Shown piece after piece: positions 36,320 to 48,149 of a stretch of DNA of 64,000 bases. The translations under genes and the position numbers were made by a program. Below the pieces are notes generated by a model, which saw only the letters and a program-made list of their open reading frames with translations, ran no database searches and was not told the origin of the DNA. This DNA is from Prostheceraeus crozeri. Its lineage: Eukaryota; Platyhelminthes; Polycladida; Euryleptidae. The DNA lies in the NCBI GenBank assembly GCA_907163375.1, contig CAJQUW010008631.1:130540-194539 (forward strand), written 5' to 3'. Each line of letters opens with the position of its first letter. Position 1 is the stretch's first letter.

Positions 36320-39300
36320 TGTTGATTTGATTGGTGATGTGTGTGATGATTGTGTTTTGATTGTGTGATGTTTTTGATGATGTGATGATTTGTGATTGAT
36401 TGTTGATGATGTGATGTGTGATTGATGTTGATTGATGTGTTGATTGTTTGTGTTGTGGTGATGTTTGATTGTGATGATTTGATTGTGTGTTGTGTGATGT
36501 GATGTTGATGTTGTTTGATTTGTGATTTGTGTTGTTGTGATGATTGATTTTGTTGTGATGATGATTTGAATGATGAATTGATGTTGTGATTTGTTTGTTG
36601 ATTGTTGTTGTTTGTGATTGATGTGTTTTGATGTTGAATGATGTTGTTTTTTTGATGTTGTTTGTTGTTGTGTGTGTTTGTTGATTGTGAATTGATTGAT
36701 GTTGTGATTTGTTTGATGTTGTTGATTGATGTGTGTTGATGTTTGTGATGTGTTTTTGTGTGTTTGTGTTGATTGTGATGATTTGTTGTGATGTTGTTTG
36801 ATTGTGTTGATTGATTGATTTGTGTGATTGATGATTGATGTTGTGTTTTGTGATGTTGTGATTTGATTTGATTTTGATTGAATTGATTGATGTGTGATTG
36901 TGTTGTTGATTTGATTGTGTGTTGTGATGTTTGATGATTTTGTTTTGATGTTGATTGATGTTTGATTTTGTGATTTGATGTTTTGATGATTTTGTTGATT
37001 GTGATTGTTGATGTGATTGTGTGATGTTTTTGTTGTGATGATGTTGTTGTTTTGTTTTGTTTGATGTGTTGTGATGTTGTTTGATGTTTTTTGATTGTGT
37101 TGATTGTGATTTTGTGATTGATTGATGATTTTGTGTTGTTGTTGATGATTTTGATTGTTGATTTGTGATTTGTTGTGTTGATTGTGATTTGATTTGTGTG
37201 ATGTTTGTGTGTTGATTTGTTTGATTGATGTTTGTGTTTGATTTTTGTGATGATGTGTTTGTGTTGATTGTTGTGATTGTGTGTTGTTGTTTGATTGTTG
37301 TGATGTGTGATGATGTGTTGTGTTTGTTGTGATTGTGATGTTTGTTTGATGTTTGTTGTTGATGTGATTTGTTGATTGATGTGTTGTGATGTTGTTTGTT
37401 TGTGTGTTTTGAATGATTTGATTTTGTGTGATTTTGTTGATTGATTTGTTTGTGATTTTGTTTGATGTGTTGTGTGATGATGTTTTGTTTGTGTGATTTG
37501 TGATGTTGATTGTTGATGATGTTGATTGTTGTTGATTTGTGATTGTTGTGATTTGTTTTGTGATTTGTGATTGATGTTTGTTGTTGATGATGTGTGTTGA
37601 TTGATTTGTTGTTTTGATGTGTGTTGATTGTTGATGTTTTTGATTGTTGTTTGATTGTTTTGATGTGATGTTTTGATGATTGTGTTTGTTGTTTGATGTG
37701 TTTTGTTGTGATTGAATTGATGTTTGATTGATTGTGATGTTGATTGATGTTGTGTTGATGTTTGATGATTTGTGTGTTGATTGTTTGTGTTGATTGATGT
37801 TTTTGTTGATTTGTGTTGATGTTTTGTGTTGATGTTGATGATGTTGTGTTGATTTTGATGTGATTTGATTGTTGTTTGTGTGATTGATGTTGATTGTTGT
37901 GTGATTGTTGTGTTGATGTTGTGTTTGATGTGATTGATTGTGTTGTTTGATGTTTTGTTTGATTGTGTTGTTTGTGATGATGTGATGATGTTGTTTTGTT
38001 GTGTTGATTGTTTGATTGTGTTTTGATGATTGATGATTGTTGTTGTGTGTTGATTTGTGTGTTGATTGTTGATTTGTGTTGTTGTGATTGTGTGATTGTG
38101 TGATGTTGTTGATGTTGTTTGATTGATGTGTTGTTTGTTGATGTGATGTTGATGTGTTGATGTTTTGTGTTTGATGTTGTGTTGTTGATGTGTTGTTTGT
38201 GATGATGTGTTGTTGTGATTGATTTGTGTTGTTTTGTTGTGTGATGTTGATTGTTGTGATTGTTGTGTTGTTTGATTGTGTTGTGATGATTGTGATGTTG
38301 TGATTGTTGATGATTGTGTGTGTTGATTTGTTGTGTTGTGATTGATTGTTTTGTGATGTTTGTGTTTGTTTGTTGTTGATTGTGTTGATGTTGTTGATGT
38401 TTGTGTGTTGTTTTGATTTGATTGTGATGTTGTGTGTTTGATGTTGTTTGTGTTGTTTTGTGTGTTGATGTGATGTTGATTTGATTTTGTTGTTGATTTG
38501 TGATTGTTTTTGATGTGTTTGTGTGATTGATGTTGTGTGATTTGATGTTTTGATTGTTTTGTTGATGATGTTTGTGTTTGTGATGTTGTGTTGATGTGAT
38601 TGTGTGATTTTTGTTGATTGTTGTGTGTTTGATTGATGTGTTTTGATGTGTTTGATTGTTTGTTGTTGATTGTGATTGATTGTTTTGTGTGATTTGTTGA
38701 TTGTTGTTTTGTTGATTTGATGTTTGTTTGATTGATGTTGTTTGTGTGATTGTGATGTGATGTTTTGTGTTTGTGATTGATTGTGATTGTGTTTTGTGTG
38801 ATGATTTTTTGTGATTTGATTGTTGTTTGTGATGTGATTGATTGTGTTTGTTGTGATGTTGTTGATGATTGTTGATTGTTTGATGTGTTTGTTTGTTGTT
38901 GTGATGATTGATGTTGTTGATTGTGTTGATTTGTGTTTGTTGATGTTGTGATTGTGTGATGATGTTGTTGATGTTGATTTGTGTTGTTGTTGTGATGTTT
39001 GTTTGTGATTTGATTGTGTGTTGTGATTGATTGTTTTGTGTGTTTGTTTGTGATGTTTGATTGTTGATGTGTGATTGTTGTGTGATTGTTGTTGTGTGTT
39101 GTTGATTGTTTGTGATGATTTGTGTTGTGTGTGATTGTTGTTGTGTGATTTTGTGATTTGTTGTGTGATTGTGTTGTTGTGATGTGATTTGTTGATGTTT
39201 TGTTTGTGATTGATGATGTTTGTTGTTGTTTGTGTTGTGTTTGTTGTTGTGATTTGTTTGTTGTTTGTTGTGATTTGTTTTGTGATTGATTGATTTTGTT

Positions 39301-42300
39301 GATGTTGTGTTGTTTGATTGTGTTGTGTGATTGTGATGATTGTTGATGTTGTGATGATGTTTTGTTGATTTGTGTTTGATGTGAATTTTGTGTGATTGAT
39401 TGTGTTGTGTGATTTGTGATGTTGATTTTGTTTGATTGTGTTGATGTGTGATGATGTGTGTTGATTGTTTGTGTGATGTTTTGTGATGTTGATTTTTGAT
39501 GTGATGATTTGTTGTTTGATTTGTTTGATTGTGATTGTGTTGTGTGATTGTGATGATGTGATGTTTGATTGATGTTGATTGTGTGATTGATGTTGTGATT
39601 TGTGTTGTTTGATGATGTTTGATGATGTGTTGTTGATTGTGTTGATTGTTGATTTTTGATGATTGTGTGTTGTTTGTGATGATTTGATGATGTTTGTTTT
39701 GATGTTGTGTGTGATTTGTGTTTGATTTTGATGATTGTGTGATGATTTGTTGATGTGTTGATGATGATTGATTTGTTTGATTTTGATTGATGTGTTGATT
39801 TGATGTTTGATGATGTTGTGTTGATGATGTTGATTGTTGATTGTTGTTTTGATGTTGATGTTTGATGTTTGTTTGTGTTGATTGTGATTTTGTGTGATTT
39901 GTGATGATTGTTTGATTGATTGTTTTGATGTGTGTTGTGATTGATTTTGTTGTGATGTTGTTGTTGATGATTGTGTTTGTGATGATGTTGATGATTGTGT
40001 TTGATTGTGTTGTGTTTTGTGATTGTGATTTTGTGATTTGTGTGTTGTTGATGTTTGATTGATTGTTTGTGTTGATGATGTTGATGTTTTTGTGATGATT
40101 GTGATGATTGTTTGATGATGTGTTGTGTTTGTGTTGTTTGTGTTTGTGATTTTGATTGATGATGTGATGATTGTTGTGATGTTGATGATGTTTGTGTGTG
40201 TTGTTGTGTTTTGATGTTTGTTGATTGATGTGTGATTGTGTGTGTGATTTTGATGTGTGATGTTTTGATGTGTTGTTGATTGTTTTGTTGTGTTGATTGT
40301 GATTGATTGTGTTTGTTGTTGATTGATGTTGATTGTGATGATGATTGTTGATGTTGTGATTTGTTGATTGTGTTTGTTTGATGTTGTTGATGTTTTGTGT
40401 TGATGTGTTGTGATTGATGTGTGATTGATGTTGTTTGATGATGTTTGTGTGTTTGTGTTGTTTTGATTGTTTGATTGTTGTGATTGTTTGTTGATGTTGT
40501 GATGTGTTTGTGATTGTTGATTGTTGTGTGTTGTTGATGTTGTTGTGTGTTGTTTGTTGATTTGATTTGTGATTGATTGATTGTTGTGTGTTGTGATGAT
40601 TGATGTGATTTGTTGATGATGTGTGTTGATGTTGTGATTTGTGATTGATGTTGTGTGTTGATTTGATTGTGATGATTGTGTGATTTTGATGTGATTGTGT
40701 GTGTTGTTTGTGATGTTGATGTTGTTGTTGTTGTTGTTGTGATTGTGTGATTGATTGTGTGTTGTGTTTTGTGTTGATGTTGTGATTGTTTGAATTGTGT
40801 GATGTGATGATTGATGTGATTTGTTTGTGTGTTGTGATTTGATGTTGTTGTTGTGTTGATTGTGTTGTGATGTTGTTGTGTGTGTGATGATTTGTTGTGT
40901 TGTGTTGTGATTTTGTGATGTGTTGTGTTGATTGTGATGTTGTGATTGATTGTTGATGTGATTGTTGATTTTGTTGATGATTGATTGTTTGTTTGATGAT
41001 TGTTGTGTTGTGTGTGATTGTTTGTGTTGTTGTTGATGTTGTTTGATTGTTGTTGATTGTGTGTTGATTTTGTGATTTTGTGTGATGATGTTGTGATTGT
41101 TGATGTTGATGATTGTGTGTTGATTGTTGTGTGTTGATTGATGATTGTTGTTGTGATGTTTGTGTGATGTTGTTGTTGATGTGTTGATGTGTGTGTGTGA
41201 TTTGATGATGTGTTGTGATGATGTTGTTGATGTGTTTGTTGATGATGTGTGATTGTGATTGTGATGATTGTGTTGATGATTGTGTTGTGATGATGTTGAT
41301 TGATGATTGATTGTGTTGTGATTGTTTGTGTGTGTGATGATGTGTTGATGTTGATTGTTTGTGTGATGTGTGATTTGATGTTTGTTGTTGTGTTGTGTGT
41401 TTGATTGTGATGTTGATGTTGTTGATTTGTGATGTGATTGTGTGATTTGTTGTTGTTTTGATTGTTGTGTGTTGTTTTGATGATGTTTGATGTGATGTTG
41501 TTGATGATTTGATGTGTGTTGTGATGTTGTGTGTGTGATGTTGATGTTGTTGATTGATTGTTGTGATGTTGTGTTTGATTTGATTGTGATTGTTTGATGT
41601 GATTGATTGTTGATTGATTGTGTTGTGTGATGTTGTGTTTGATTTGATTTGATTGTTTTGTGATGTTGTGATTGTTGTTGATGTGTTGTTGTGATGTTTG
41701 ATTGTGATTTGATTGATGTTTGTGATGTGATGATGATGTTGTGTTGATTTGTGATTGTGTGTTGATTTGTTGATGTGATTGATGTTGTGTGTTGTTGATG
41801 ATGTGATTGTTTGTGATTGTTGTTGTTGTGTTGTTGATGATGTTGTGATGTTGATTGTTTGTGTGTGATTGTGTGATGATGATTTTGTTGATTGTTGTTT
41901 GATTGATGTTGTGTTTGATGTTGATGTTTGATGTGATTTGATTTGATGTTGTTGTGTGATGTTGTGATGATGTTTGTGATGTTGTTGATGATTGATGTTG
42001 ATTTGTGTGTTGATGTGTTTGTTTGATTGTGATGTTGTGTTGTTGATTGTTGTGTGTGATTGTGTGATTGTGTGTGTTTGTGTTGATGTTGTTGTGATTT
42101 GTGTTGTGATTTGTTGTTGTGATTGATGTTGATGTGTTGTGTTGATGTGTTGTTGTTTGTGATTGTGATTTGTTGTGTTGTGATGTTGTTGTTGATGTTG
42201 TTGATTGTGTGTTGTGATTGTTGTTGTGTTTGTGTGATGTTGTGATTGTTGATGTGTTGTGATTTGTTGTGATTGTGATTGTTGTTGTGTGTGATTGTTG

Positions 42301-43870
42301 TGTTGATGTGTGATTTGTTGATTGTGTGTTTGTGATGTGTTGTGTTGTGATTGTGTTGATTGTGTTTGTGATTGTGTTGTGATTGTTGTTGATTTGATTT
42401 TGTTGTGTGATGTTGATGTGATGTTGATTGTTGTGTTGTGTGTGATTGTGTGATGTTGTTGATGTTGTTGATTGTTGATTTGTGATGTGTGTTTTGATGT
42501 TGATTGTGTGTGATGTGATTGTGTGTGATTTGATGTGTGTTGTTGTGTGTTTGATTGTTGTGTGATTTGTTTGTGATGTTTGTGTGTTGTTGATTGTGTG
42601 ATTGTTTGTGTTGTTGATTGTTGTGTTGATTTGTGATTGTGTGATTGTGTTGTGATTTGTTGTGTGTTGTTGTGATTTGTGATTGTGTTTGTTGTGTGTT
42701 GTGTGATGTTGTGTTGTGATTTGTTGTGTTGTTGATTGTGATGTTGTTGTGATTGATGTTGTTGATTGTTGTGATGTTGTGTTGATTTGTGATTTGATTG
42801 TTGTGATTGTGTGATTGTTGATTTGTGTTGTTGATTGTTGTGATTGTGTTGTGATTGTGTGTTGTTTGTGATTGATGTGTTGTTGATTTGTGATGTTTGT
42901 GTGATTTGTTGATGTTGTGTTGTGTGTGATTGTTGTGTTTGATTTGTTTGTTGATGTGTTGATTTGTTGTGTGATTGTGTTGATTTGTTGTGTTGTGTGA
43001 TGTTGTTTGATGTGTTGTGTTGATTGATGTGTTGATTGTGTTTGATGTGTTGATTGTTGTTGTGATTTGATTGTGTTGATTGTGATTTGATTGTTGTGTT
43101 GTGATTTGATGTTGTTGTTGATTGTGATTGTGTGTTTGATTGTGTTGTGATTTGATGTTTGTGTGTGATTTGTGTTTGTGATTGTTGATTTTGTTGTGTG
43201 ATTGTGTTGTTGTTTGTTGATTGTGATTGTGTTGATGATTTGATTGTTGTGTGTTGTGTTTGTGTGATGTGTTGTTGTGATTGTGTGTTGTGTTGATGTT
43301 GTTGATTGATTGTGTTGTTGTGTGTGATTGTTGAATTTGTGATTGTGTTTGATTGTGATTGTTGTGTTGTTGATGATTTTGTGTGTTTTTGTTGTGATTG
43401 TGTGTTGAATGTTGTTGTTGTGATTTGTGTGATTGTTTGTGAGTTGATTGTGATGTTGTTTGTGATGTTGATGATTGTGTTGTTGATTTGTTGTGTTTGT
43501 GTTGTGATTTGATTGTTGTTGTGATTGTGTGATGTGTTTGTTTTGATTTTGTTGATTTGATTGTGTGATGTGTGATTTTGATTGTGTTGATTGATGTGTG
43601 TGTTTTTGATTGTTTGTGTGATGATTTTGTGATTTGATGTTGTGATGTTTGTTGATTTGTGATTGTTTTGTTGATTTGTTTGTGTTGTTGATGTGTGTGT
43701 GATTGTGTTGTGTGATGTTGATATTGTTTTGATGTGTTGTTTGATTGTGTTGATTTGATGTGAATGTGTTGTGATTTTTTGATGTTGTGTGTGATTGATG
43801 TTGTTTTGATGTGATTTGATGTGTGATTGTGTGATGATTGATGAGTATGCGTTTTTTGATTTTTGATTGT
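36320..43870. repeat. ~7.5 kb C-free TG/TGAT low-complexity tract
   Basis: The plus strand is almost only T, G and A. A is nearly always preceded by G and followed by T, so the sequence is built from TG, TTG and TGAT in irregular order without a fixed period. The minus strand thus lacks G, making TAG and TGA impossible and TAA (plus TTA) absent. Two overlapping frames of 2644 and 2578 codons result (36002-43936 and 36151-43887), made of Asn, His, Thr, Ser, Gln, Ile and Lys. The longest frame starts at an ATG in mirrored sequence and ends with ~100 ordinary-complexity residues. Coding is possible but not supported by composition alone. The equivalent left position has only a short AATAAA array. 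Confidence 0.9.
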
Positions 43871-43899
43871 AGAACGCTTAGTCTCATTGTAAATCTTCG

Positions 43900-44411
43900 G
43901 AGGTTGTGATGGGGTTATGTGTGATGATGGTAGCATGAAATAGTGTTAAATAAAATTAAGATAGCATCGACTGCGATCCATGTGTAAAGAGCTTGTTAGA
44001 CTACGGAAGAAGAGAAGTGTGTTATGTTGCGTGTGGCGCGTGTTGAGGAGTGTCCTCCCATTTCATTCCATTCAGTCAGTACGAATTCGTCTCATATTGA
44101 TGGAAGAGTCAGGTAGTAACTCAATTTGGTTCTCAGTGGGATTAAAGTATGCAATGGAAAGTTTTAGGGCAACATTTCGACATGTTGGCTAAATGTCGGG
44201 GGGGCCCGTGACTGCGAATGCCATGCTACGTTGAGACAGAGGCTATCACTTTGCAAACATCTTAGACGTCAGAGAGGTTTAAACAAGATTGAGCCATTGC
44301 CGAATGTCCCCACTTGATGAACGTTGCGGTATACATAGCTACGGGTTTCACCGCCGCCCTTTACAGGAACGCCCGTCGAAAGGAAGTATTACACCGAACT
44401 TCATTTGCAAC
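43900..44411 (-). other. Mirrored non-coding segment (right)
   Basis: Reverse-complement match to 24949-25440 with indels of one to about a dozen bases, which is more divergence than in the palindrome arms. No frame is shared. It includes a run of seven G (GGGGGGG near 44200) absent on the left. Confidence 0.55.
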
Positions 44412-44546
44412 GTTCAAGTTGACTGATAGCAGATTCAACATAATGATAGTATTCGCCAGTCCGAAGACTGCCCAGGGCAAACCGCGAGGAGGTTCTATCA
44501 TGTCTTGCCCCATGGTGGCCCTTAAGAGAGCCGATGGTTCGTTCTC
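44412..44546 (-). promoter_or_regulatory. 135 bp module, copy 3
   Basis: Mirror of copy 2. Same length with no indel. GCCACCATGG is retained. It carries one distinctive change (ATTATG in place of ATTAAG near its end). Confidence 0.6.
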
Positions 44547-44703
44547 GAGCGGTGGGGTGTGGGTGGTTTGGAGTAACAAGATGACTATTGGCTTGAATAC
44601 GTCAATAGGTATGACGGGTTAGGTTCTCGTATACCCTATACCGCCTAAGCGTGGTGGTGCATTGGCACCTTTCGGATGCGGGTGGTATTTGGAGTCCCAC
44701 ACC

Positions 44704-44832
44704 TCATCCGTCCAAACGATCCTCTTGATCCTTCCCCTTCTTCTCATCCCACTCGTCGAGGATGACGAACTCGGGAATACCGTTGTCTTCATCAGTGAAG
44801 ACGGGAATATTGTCGGCAGATGTCGCTTCCAT
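44704..44832 (-). pseudogene. Gene B': frameshifted mirror copy of gene B
   Basis: The promoter (TATATAAG at 44873-44880) and first ~33 residues match gene B ('MEATSADNIPVFTDEDN'). A 6-base loss followed by a one-base gain after 'DEWDE' shifts the frame, and translation stops after 42 residues. Downstream sequence still aligns with gene B in DNA, so this is a recent loss. Confidence 0.7.
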
Positions 44833-44948
44833 CGTGACTTCAAATTGAATGAGAAGCGCTACAATCTTCTGGCTTATATAGGGTTTTCAACAATGAATTG
44901 CTCAACAACGAATCAGAATGCTTCAGGGATAGCAATCGACTGCATAAT

Positions 44949-45083
44949 GTTCAAGTTGACTGATAGCAGATTCAACTTAATGATAGTATTCGCCAGTCCG
45001 AAGACTGCCCAGGGCAAACCGCGAGGAGGTTCTATCATGTCTTGCCCCATGGTGGCCCTTAAGAGAGCCGATGGTTCGTTCTC
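44949..45083 (-). promoter_or_regulatory. 135 bp module, copy 4 (upstream of B')
   Basis: Stands in the same place relative to the B' TATA box as copy 1 to gene B. GCCACCATGG retained. Confidence 0.65.
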
Positions 45084-45096
45084 GGGAGTCGTCATC

Positions 45097-45363
45097 CTAC
45101 AGCCTACCAATTCTGCTGAGAGAGTCAAAGACTCTCTCTTTGGTAGCACTGTCGACTTCCACACTAACTGGCATGTGAGTATAGAGTGGAATGTAGCGCC
45201 ATTCCGTTGGATTGGCAGCAGTTGCTGTCATCGGATTGCCAATCCGAGCAAGATTGTTGTGGACTCTGTCTTGCTCCTCTAGCCTGACGAACTCCTCAAA
45301 TAAATTTCGCGGCCTTAACTGCGGTCCGCGAGGAGAGCTGACTTGACTGTTCGGCGTCTGCAT
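45097..45363 (-). CDS. Gene C: 88-residue protein, right side only
   Basis: Starts 'MQTPNSQVSSPRGPQLRPRN', 32 bases after TATATAAA (45395-45402). Central 'LFEEFVRLEEQDRVHNNLAR' is a likely helix; the rest has 'WRYIPLYTHMPVSVEVD' and a basic end. No known motif. It has no left-side mirror, so it was gained on the right or lost on the left. A 135 bp module lies directly upstream of the TATA box. Unknown function. Confidence 0.6.
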   Translation of the reverse strand: MQTPNSQVSSPRGPQLRPRNLFEEFVRLEEQDRVHNNLARIGNPMTATAANPTEWRYIPLYTHMPVSVEVDSATKERVFDSLSRIGRL

Positions 45364-45394
45364 GATTGAAATGAAATGAAATGAGAGGCAGTGG

Positions 45395-45402
45395 TTTATA
45401 TA
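45395..45402 (-). promoter_or_regulatory. TATA box of gene C
   Basis: TATATAAA within GGGGTATATAAACCACTG, followed by a C/T-rich leader and ATG. Twenty bases separate it from module copy 5. Confidence 0.75.
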
Positions 45403-45422
45403 CCCCTCTAACGCGACGCAAC

Positions 45423-45557
45423 GTTCAAGTTGACTGATAGCAGATTCAACTTAATGATAGTATTCGCCAGTCCGAAGACTGCCCAGGGCAAACCGCGTGG
45501 AGGTTCTATCATGTCTTGCCCCTAGGTGGCCCTTAAGAGAGCCGATGGTTCGTTCTC
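45423..45557 (-). promoter_or_regulatory. 135 bp module, copy 5 (upstream of gene C)
   Basis: Same module, but CCATGG is changed to CCTAGG. This removes the Kozak-type ATG on one strand and puts a TAG into the open frame on the other. It is the only copy so altered and the one closest to a TATA box. Confidence 0.65.
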
Positions 45558-45660
45558 GGGTGTAAATTGATGGGGTGGTGAAGGCAGGCAAAGATCTGCA
45601 ATGAAAATGATATGTATTAGAATAGGATATACTATCTTATTTACTTTTTCACTTACCAAG

Positions 45661-46895
45661 TTAGTCATCCTTAGGCAGTCTCGCGGGCTTCCTGATTGAA
45701 AATTTGTGGAGATGCCCGCGCATTCTTAGTGTAGCGTGGAGGCATTTCTTGCTCGGATGTCCATGATAGCAAATAATTGATTCGTCCAGGCTTTTATTGA
45801 CGAGGACTTCGCCGGCCAGATGGTTATCCCGAATAGGGATGTGAAATTCAAACAAACGATCCTCATTCACACGTTCCCACTCATCCCTCATGCGCTCCAA
45901 CTTCTCACACGCCTGCCTCTCATCACCCCGCCGAGCCACAGTCCTCTCCAACTCAACATTCCTCGCTCTCAACACACTCATCTCCTTCATCATCTCCTCA
46001 AACTTCGCTTCTGCCTCTCCCATTCTCCTCTCCGCAGCACTCGCCCTCTTCTCACACTCATCATTCTTGTCTTCCAACACTCGCACATTCTCCTTCAACT
46101 CTTTCACAACACGCCTCATACGGATATTCTCATCTGCCACCTCCTTACATTTCAACTCCTTCATTTTCAGCTCACTCAACTCACTCAACGTTCTCTCATT
46201 CACCTTCCTCAAACTTTCGTAGCGATCTACCAACAAAGCATGTGCCGCTTGCTGCGACACATGCTTCTTTTCCATGTCCTCATCCCACCGCGCGACTGCT
46301 TCCGTACCCCACCACCCTTCACTATTGGGGAAGATGAGCTCTTCGGGGGGTCGCTAATAACAATATTGGATACCTCCGATGACGAAGAGCTCAACTTCCT
46401 CACACACTTCCTCACTCGCTCCCTATCCAAATCCACATCATCCTCATCATCACTCTCAAACACTCTCTTCCGCCACTTGTCAGCCTTCAAACCGGCCACA
46501 GCATTCTCTACCTCATTCTCCACAGCATTCCCACTAGCATTCTCCACAGCATTCCCACTAGCATTCTCAACAACATTCCCACTAGCATTCTCAACAACAT
46601 TCTCAACAACATTCGCAACATTCGCCAACATTCGCTCCCTCTCTTCCACAATCAACTGCGTAAATCTCAAATCGGTCACCAACCCTCCTACACACTCACC
46701 ATGCCTCCGATAAAACTCGGCCTCCTGCCCAACAACCAACAGCACCCTGCACTTCACACAGGCAATCCTATTCAGGATAACCATGTGGTCGGCCCCTGCC
46801 TTCCTTATGTGGTCCCTGAGACCGTCTCGGCGGTTGATTCGACGCATACGCACATTTTGATGTGAAATTTTTTTGTTTTTGTCGTTATTGACCAT
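45661..46895 (-). pseudogene. Gene A': zinc-knuckle/coiled-coil protein, frameshifted
   Basis: Begins 'MVNNDKNKK' after an acceptor (ATCTTACAG), as gene A does. A C-x2-C-x15-H-x2-C cluster ('ACVKC' ... 'RRHGEC') replaces the left knuckle. Next are tandem 'VENASGNA' repeats, an acidic part ('FESDDEDDVDLD'), a Ser-rich stretch, then a frame break near the GGTGGTGGGG run at about 46300. The second frame carries a long coiled coil ('LLVDRYESLRKVNE' aligns with the left 'LVDNYDKLKNE') and an end with 'FEFHIPIRDNH', 'CYHGH' and 'KCLH', matching gene A. The two genes are clearly homologous but far more diverged than the palindrome arms. The frame break may be a one-base indel or an unrecognised intron. 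A GT-AG pair (45596-45656) just after the stop parallels the last intron of gene A. Confidence 0.65.
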
Positions 46896-46996
46896 TTTTG
46901 TCGTTACTGAGATTTCTCGTTAACTGTAAGATAATGAAATTAGTATAAGTTTTGAATCATGTAGTACAGTCATATTCCTAAAGCATTAAACTTAGT

Positions 46997-47238
46997 CAGG
47001 AATGATAGATGTGAGTGTAGTGAGTGGCACTCGATCCCGTCGACAGCCCGAAGGCCTTGTACCGATCACTAGGGAAGTGAGAGATCTTCCCCGATACCCG
47101 CTCTTTACAGCTAAAGACATCATTGTCACTGCCCCGAAGTGGTAACAGGAACGCCGAGTCAAAGGTAGTGATCAGTAGCTGGGATCTAACCCCTCAAAGC
47201 TGCCTTAGTTAAATTTCTGATAGCAGATTTGAATGTAG
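46997..47238 (-). ncRNA. Conserved structured intron block, right copy 2
   Basis: Second right-side copy of the UUCG-containing block, in the 5' UTR intron of A'. It differs from its neighbour copy by few bases. Confidence 0.4.
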
Positions 47239-47308
47239 TATACAGCCTAGAACATAATATCATCATTCAACATTCAACTTAGTCAACATTCAACATAATA
47301 TCAACACT

Positions 47309-47572
47309 TAGTGAGGAATGATAGATGTGAGTGTAGTGAGTGGCACTCGATCCGTCGACAGCCCGAAGGCCTTGTACCGATCACTAGGGAAGTGAGAGAT
47401 CTTCCCCGATACCCGCTCTTTACAGCTGAAGACATCATTGTCACTGCCCCGAAGTGGTAACAGGAACGCCGAGTCAAAGGTAGTGATCAGTAGCTGGGAT
47501 CTAACCCCTCAAAGCTGCCTTAGACTTAGTTAAATTTCAAATCTGATAGCATATTTGAACTCAGGATACTTG
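47309..47572 (-). ncRNA. Conserved structured intron block, right copy 1
   Basis: Tandem with the copy at 46997-47238. Contains GGCCTTCGGGC and CACTTCGGGG in the same order as the left copy at 16753-17024. Confidence 0.4.
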
Positions 47573-47839
47573 AAAACCTTAGTCTATATGTTAAAACTTT
47601 GAAAAAAGTGAAAATTAAGAATTTTTAAAAAATTCCGCATTTTACTACTCATACTACTTTTAAAAAATTTTATCAGTAGTAAAGACACTATCAAACTCTA
47701 TCATACAAACTTTGAAGTAGCAAGATAGCTTGCCTACTTCAAAAGATAGAGTCCTTTGCACCCGATATCGGGAGCTCAGAGCGACGACCGTCGCTTACCT
47801 CGTCTTTCGATGAAGTGATCAGACTTACGTTGTCGGGGG

Positions 47840-47847
47840 TTTATATA
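47840..47847 (-). promoter_or_regulatory. TATA box of gene A'
   Basis: TATATAAA in GCATATATAAACCCCC, followed 41 bases on by the GACGAG|GTAAGC donor of the 5' UTR intron. Mirror of 16370-16377. Confidence 0.7.
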
Positions 47848-48149
47848 TGCTCGGAAGAAAACTTAAAATGGCTCTATCTCCGAAAGTATTCATCGTAGCG
47901 ACATGCGGTTTGTTGCAAACGATTTGTCTCATCATTCTTTACAATATGACACCTGAACCATTCTCATATGACCACGGGAAGTTGGTCCGCCAGCACATGT
48001 CCATGTAACATGCCACAAGTGAAAAAATTCCTAAGTGTGAGAGCTCCAGTGTGGTGAAAATTTTGAAAAATTTAAAACTTCCGAATTTCAACCTGGGACC
48101 TTAACCAAAACATTTTTCATCAAATTTCACTGACCTCCCCCCCCCTCGT

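Noticed and set aside
36002-43936. Giant 2644- and 2578-codon genes
   Set aside because: All minus-strand frames are nearly stop-free because the strand lacks G and the plus strand lacks TTA. Two overlapping giant frames show that openness is a composition effect. Kept only as a finding.
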